A stretch of DNA of 64,000 nt from Candidatus Obscuribacterales bacterium (GTDB lineage Bacteria; Cyanobacteriota; Vampirovibrionia; Obscuribacterales; Obscuribacteraceae), in NCBI GenBank assembly GCA_019750335.1, contig JAIEOQ010000003.1, positions 248,001-312,000 of the forward strand, written 5' to 3'. The position numbers were made by a program, and so were the translations under genes. The notes under the pieces are model-generated. The model did no database searches. It was not told the origin of the DNA and worked only from the letters and a program-made list of their open reading frames with translations. Each line of letters opens with the position of its first letter. The first letter of the stretch is position 1. Shown piece after piece: positions 60,984 through 64,000 of the stretch.

Positions 60984-61841
60984 ATGGATTTTATTCCTAC
61001 CGAAGATGGCTCACTCACTCTTTTAGATCAAGAGACAGGGGAGCTTTATCATAATCGTGCCGGTGCTTATACTGAGGCGCGCGAGAATTATTTTCTGCCT
61101 TCGGCGGCTCTTGAGCGCTTGGGAAAAAATCAGTCTTTGCGTTTGTTAGATGTTTGTTTTGGTTTAGGTTATAACTCTTTTGTTTTGATCGAAGAATGCT
61201 TAAGCCAGCCAGGTTTAAGCGGACAGATCACCATCGACGGTATCGAGATTGATCAACGCTTGCTCGGTTTATATAAACATGTTATTAGTGATTCGCGTTT
61301 GAGTAAAACACAAATGTTTTTTCAAGAAGCCGAGCAAATAGCTGATGCTTCTTGGCGCTTGAAACAAAAGGATCTTACTCTTGAGCTTAATGTGTTTACT
61401 GCTTGTTTAAAAGAACGTGTGCCTAAACTTGCGGGCAGCTACGATCTTATTTTTCACGATCCATTCTCGCCTAACCGTGCCCCTGAGTTTTGGACTATCG
61501 ATCTTTTCGCTCATTACAAGCGTTTGCTTGCTAATAGACCCGGTGCACTTTTCACTTACAGCGCTGCTGTTGCTGTGCGTCAGTCATTTGCCGAGCTTGG
61601 CTTTAAGATTGGGCGCACTAAAGCGGTCGGGCGTAAATCCGGTGGCGGAACTGTTGCCACGCTAGAGCCTGAGCTTGTTCTGTCTGATTATATTCAAGAG
61701 TTATTGCCTGAAGAAAGAGCGCGTTTATTGACAGCATCGTCTGTGCCTTATCGCGATCCTGATTTTGTTTTCAGTCGTGCTGAAATTTTGCAAGCACGCC
61801 AAATCGAGCAAGAGCAATTTAAGTCTAAGTCTAAATCCTAA
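60984..61841 (+). CDS. mnmD: MnmD-like tRNA methyltransferase
   Basis: 285 residues. SAM-binding Rossmann methyltransferase. LDVCFGLGYNSFV is the SAM loop, and the DPFSPNRAPEFWT motif (D-P-F-S-P-x-x-x-P-E-x-W) is characteristic of the methyltransferase half of MnmC, which completes the mnm5 group on U34 of tRNAs. The FAD-oxidase half of MnmC is absent, as in stand-alone MnmD. N-terminal residues (DGSLTLLDQETGELYHNRAGAYTEA) also match. It follows the quinone reductase by 12 nt and overlaps the kdsD stop by 4 nt, convergently. Confidence 0.88.
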   Translation: MDFIPTEDGSLTLLDQETGELYHNRAGAYTEARENYFLPSAALERLGKNQSLRLLDVCFGLGYNSFVLIEECLSQPGLSGQITIDGIEIDQRLLGLYKHVISDSRLSKTQMFFQEAEQIADASWRLKQKDLTLELNVFTACLKERVPKLAGSYDLIFHDPFSPNRAPEFWTIDLFAHYKRLLANRPGALFTYSAAVAVRQSFAELGFKIGRTKAVGRKSGGGTVATLEPELVLSDYIQELLPEERARLLTASSVPYRDPDFVFSRAEILQARQIEQEQFKSKSKS

Positions 61842-62884
61842 ACAATGCCGGCTTTAAGCAGGTCTTTCAAATGAATAGCGCCGACCGGCACTTTCATTTC
61901 ATTGAGAATAAGCAGATCCGAAATTGAGTGCGACTCCATTATTTTTAGAGCTTCAACAGCAAGAGAGCCGGCAGCAATTGTTTTCGGATTGAGTGACATT
62001 ATCTCTTCGGCTCGGTGTTCAAAAGCAAGAGCCGACCATTTTACAAGAGCACGGCGTACGTCGCCGTCGGTGATGATGCCGCAAAGTGAGCCTGTCTCTT
62101 CGACAACACAAGTGAAGCCTAAACGCTTTTGATCTATTTCAGCAACTACAACCGGATAAGGAGCGTTGCGTCTAACTGTCGGTATTTCAATGCCCGAGCG
62201 CATGACGTCGGTGACAGTCACAAGCTGGCTGCCTAAGTTGCCGCCCGGATGAGAGCGGGCAAAGTCGTCAGCTTTGAAGCCTTTTCTAATCATCAGCACC
62301 ACAGCCAGTGCATCGCCCATGGCTAATGCTGCTGTAGTAGATGAGGTTGGTGCCAAGTTTAACGGACAAGCTTCGCGTTCGACACGAACATCGATTACCG
62401 TTTCGCTGTGTTTGGCTAAAGTAGAGGCTAGGTTGCCGGTTAAAGCAATAATCGGTAAGCCTAAACGTTTGATTGGATCAAGAACCAGTTTGATCTCTTG
62501 AGTTTCACCGGAGCCGCTTAAAGCAATTACTACGTCCCTTGGATCCAACATGCCGAAATCGCCATGACGGAGCTCGGCCGGATGGACAAAAAATGCCGGA
62601 CTGCCTGTAGAGGCAAGGGTTGCGGCGATTTTATTGCCGATATGACCGGACTTGCCCATGCCAGTAACGACGATTTTGCCCTGACAGTTAAGCAAAAGCT
62701 CGATTGCTTTATCAAAAGAATCGCCTAAACGGTCAGCTAGGCTTAAAATGGATTCAGCTTCCATTTTGAGCACTTGTTGAGCTTGGCTGATATTGCCTGA
62801 TAAAGCAGAGCCCGAGGTAGTAGCCTGAGGCGCAAAAGATAAGCTGGCGGCGGAATCGTTCATTTGGCTGACCAGAAATACCAT
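61838..62884 (-). CDS. kdsD: Arabinose-5-phosphate isomerase, KpsF/KdsD type
   Basis: 348 residues. An SIS sugar-isomerase domain (about 40-205; VTGMGKSGHIGNKIAATLAS and ALSGSGETQEIKLVL) plus two CBS domains (about 220-345; RSGIEIPTVRRNAPYPVV, MSLNKTIAAG-like MSLNPKTIAAGS). It converts ribulose 5-phosphate to arabinose 5-phosphate, the first step to Kdo of lipopolysaccharide, so the cell probably has a Gram-negative outer membrane. The N-terminal 30 residues are Ser/Ala-rich and longer than usual; start at 62884 or at the ATG eight codons on is uncertain. Confidence 0.93.
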   Translation of the reverse strand: MVFLVSQMNDSAASLSFAPQATTSGSALSGNISQAQQVLKMEAESILSLADRLGDSFDKAIELLLNCQGKIVVTGMGKSGHIGNKIAATLASTGSPAFFVHPAELRHGDFGMLDPRDVVIALSGSGETQEIKLVLDPIKRLGLPIIALTGNLASTLAKHSETVIDVRVEREACPLNLAPTSSTTAALAMGDALAVVLMIRKGFKADDFARSHPGGNLGSQLVTVTDVMRSGIEIPTVRRNAPYPVVVAEIDQKRLGFTCVVEETGSLCGIITDGDVRRALVKWSALAFEHRAEEIMSLNPKTIAAGSLAVEALKIMESHSISDLLILNEMKVPVGAIHLKDLLKAGIV

Positions 62885-63022
62885 TTGGAAATAGGCTCTT
62901 ATTTTACGTTAGTTGGGAGCTTAATACTTGAGAAGCCTTTATAAGTGTAGCCAAGATGATATTCGCTTAAGAGGCTTGGGAAAGGTAAATATATAGGCTG
63001 GTCGGCAATTTTTTGTAGGCAG

Positions 63023-64000
63023 ATGTTCACACCTGGGGACAAACTAGAATTCGGACATTATACGGTTCTGCGTGAGCTGGGCTCAGGCGGGATGGGTGTT
63101 GTTTATCATTGTCGCGACGAATTTTTGCAAAGAGAGATAGCAATTAAAATGCTTCTTCCTGAGCTGATGGAAGAGGATGACACTGTTGAAGTTTTTCATC
63201 GAGAAGCACGTTTGGCGGCTCAGCTTGAGCATCCGAATATTGTCACTGTGCACAATATTGGCACCGAGGCTTGCCAAGGAAAGATTCATCATTATATAGC
63301 GATGGAATTTTTGCCGGGGGCAGTTTGCGCCGCCAAATAGGCAAAACCAGCCAGACGCTTGATCAAGCGATTGAATGGATGAAACAGATGGCAACGGCGC
63401 TTAATTACGCACATAAGCGCGGAGTGCTGCACCAGGATATTAAACCGGACAACGTTTTTATTACTCAAGAAGGCAATTTGAAGATTGGCGACTTCGGTCT
63501 GGCTTTGATTGCCACCGGTATTGCTTATCAACGCACTTCGCAAGGCAAAGGCAGTCCGGCTTATATGTCGCCTGAGCTTTGTCGGGGCGACCCTTACGAT
63601 CATCGCTCGGATATTTATTCTTTGGGTGCGGTTTATTTTGAGCTGTTAACCGGCGAGCTGCCTTTTAAAGCTACAGGCATGATTGAGATGGCGCTCAAAC
63701 ATACGACTGCGCCTGTGCCTTCGGCGTTGCAGCTTAAGCCTGATTTGCCGCCGGTGCTCGATAAAATGCTTAAACAAATGATGGCTAAAGATCCGGCTGA
63801 AAGACCGGAGTCTTTAGCTGAACTTGTGCCGCAGCTAGAACAGCTTCTTTTGGAGATGAAGTTTCTCAAGCACGGCATGGTGTCACTTAAAGATTTGCAA
63901 GAACAAAAACGTTTGAAAGCTGATGGGCAAGAGGGAGCTTCGGCTCAAGCTCAAGCTCAGACAACAGCGCCGGCAGTGGTTGCAGACGAGGTAATAACAA
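63023..64000 (+). CDS. Ser/Thr protein kinase, frameshifted and cut by the window edge
   Basis: The first frame (63023-63340) codes the kinase N-lobe: LGSGGMGVVYH glycine loop and the Lys in IAIKMLLPE. At the G5 run 63316-63320 the frame must shift by -1; from 63319 the second frame continues to the window end with GSLRRQIGKTS, HQDIKPDNV, IGDFGLA, GSPAYMSPEL and DIYSLGAVYFELLTG. All kinase parts are present, but the catalytic HRD is HQD. The 3' part (Gln/Ala-rich, AQAQAQTTAPAV) is a linker toward unknown C-terminal domains. As written, the first frame alone stops after 105 codons. Either a base is missing or there is real slippage. Confidence 0.85.

Noticed and set aside
63633..63878. Minus-strand frame of 81 codons near the window end
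   Set aside because: Complement of the kinase C-lobe, whose motifs are intact on the plus strand.

Overview
The window is about 45% GC bacterial chromosome with short gaps and a Gram-negative-type complement: periplasmic c-type cytochromes, an arabinose-5-phosphate isomerase of the Kdo pathway, and many exported proteins. It carries a group-2-like sigma-70 factor, many membrane sensor kinases with one shared N-terminal design, a very large beta-helix adhesin, TPR proteins and a Ser/Thr kinase. My inference is a non-photosynthetic relative of Cyanobacteria (Melainabacteria/Obscuribacterales type). No rRNA or marker search was possible, so treat this as a guess.

Layout. 0-4 kb: exported beta-carbonic anhydrase, a membrane protein, a higBA toxin-antitoxin pair with a large palindromic operator, and a tandem-repeat protein. 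3.9-15 kb: a signalling locus with two adjacent histidine kinases that are degenerate in opposite halves, a free-standing transposase-type HTH protein, a divergent OmpR-type regulator, then a 2281-residue beta-helix adhesin. 15-38 kb: an energy-stress island with acetate kinase, phosphoketolase, five universal stress protein genes (one a tandem-domain protein), a HAD-ATPase fusion, three c-type cytochromes, a beta-CASP RNase-like protein, a globin-coupled sensor kinase with a divergent NarL-type regulator, and an MgtA-type ATPase. A 16-nt 7-2-7 palindrome recurs at four places here and may be the regulator's site. 38-43 kb: a MarR gene whose promoter spacer is a perfect palindrome, an internally shortened DUF4256 protein, a Fic protein behind a duplicated operator, and an alkyltransferase-like protein. 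43-51.4 kb: TrhO followed by poorly known exported and membrane proteins. 51.7-64 kb: tRNA-Arg with its terminator, a zinc-ribbon and TPR pair, the sigma factor, a coupled CorA-kinase-kinase operon, a quinone reductase, MnmD-like, KdsD, and a frameshifted Ser/Thr kinase cut by the window edge.

The genes suggest a bacterium adapted to shifting oxygen and energy supply. Phosphoketolase plus acetate kinase yields ATP from sugar phosphates, the cytochromes serve respiration, and stress proteins are probably controlled by the haem-globin sensor and NarL regulator. The most unusual feature is the kinase pair at 4.3-7.2 kb. One protein keeps the phosphoacceptor His but has lost its ATP-binding motifs. 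The other keeps the ATP-binding motifs but has lost the His. They look like a split kinase that works only as a heterodimer.
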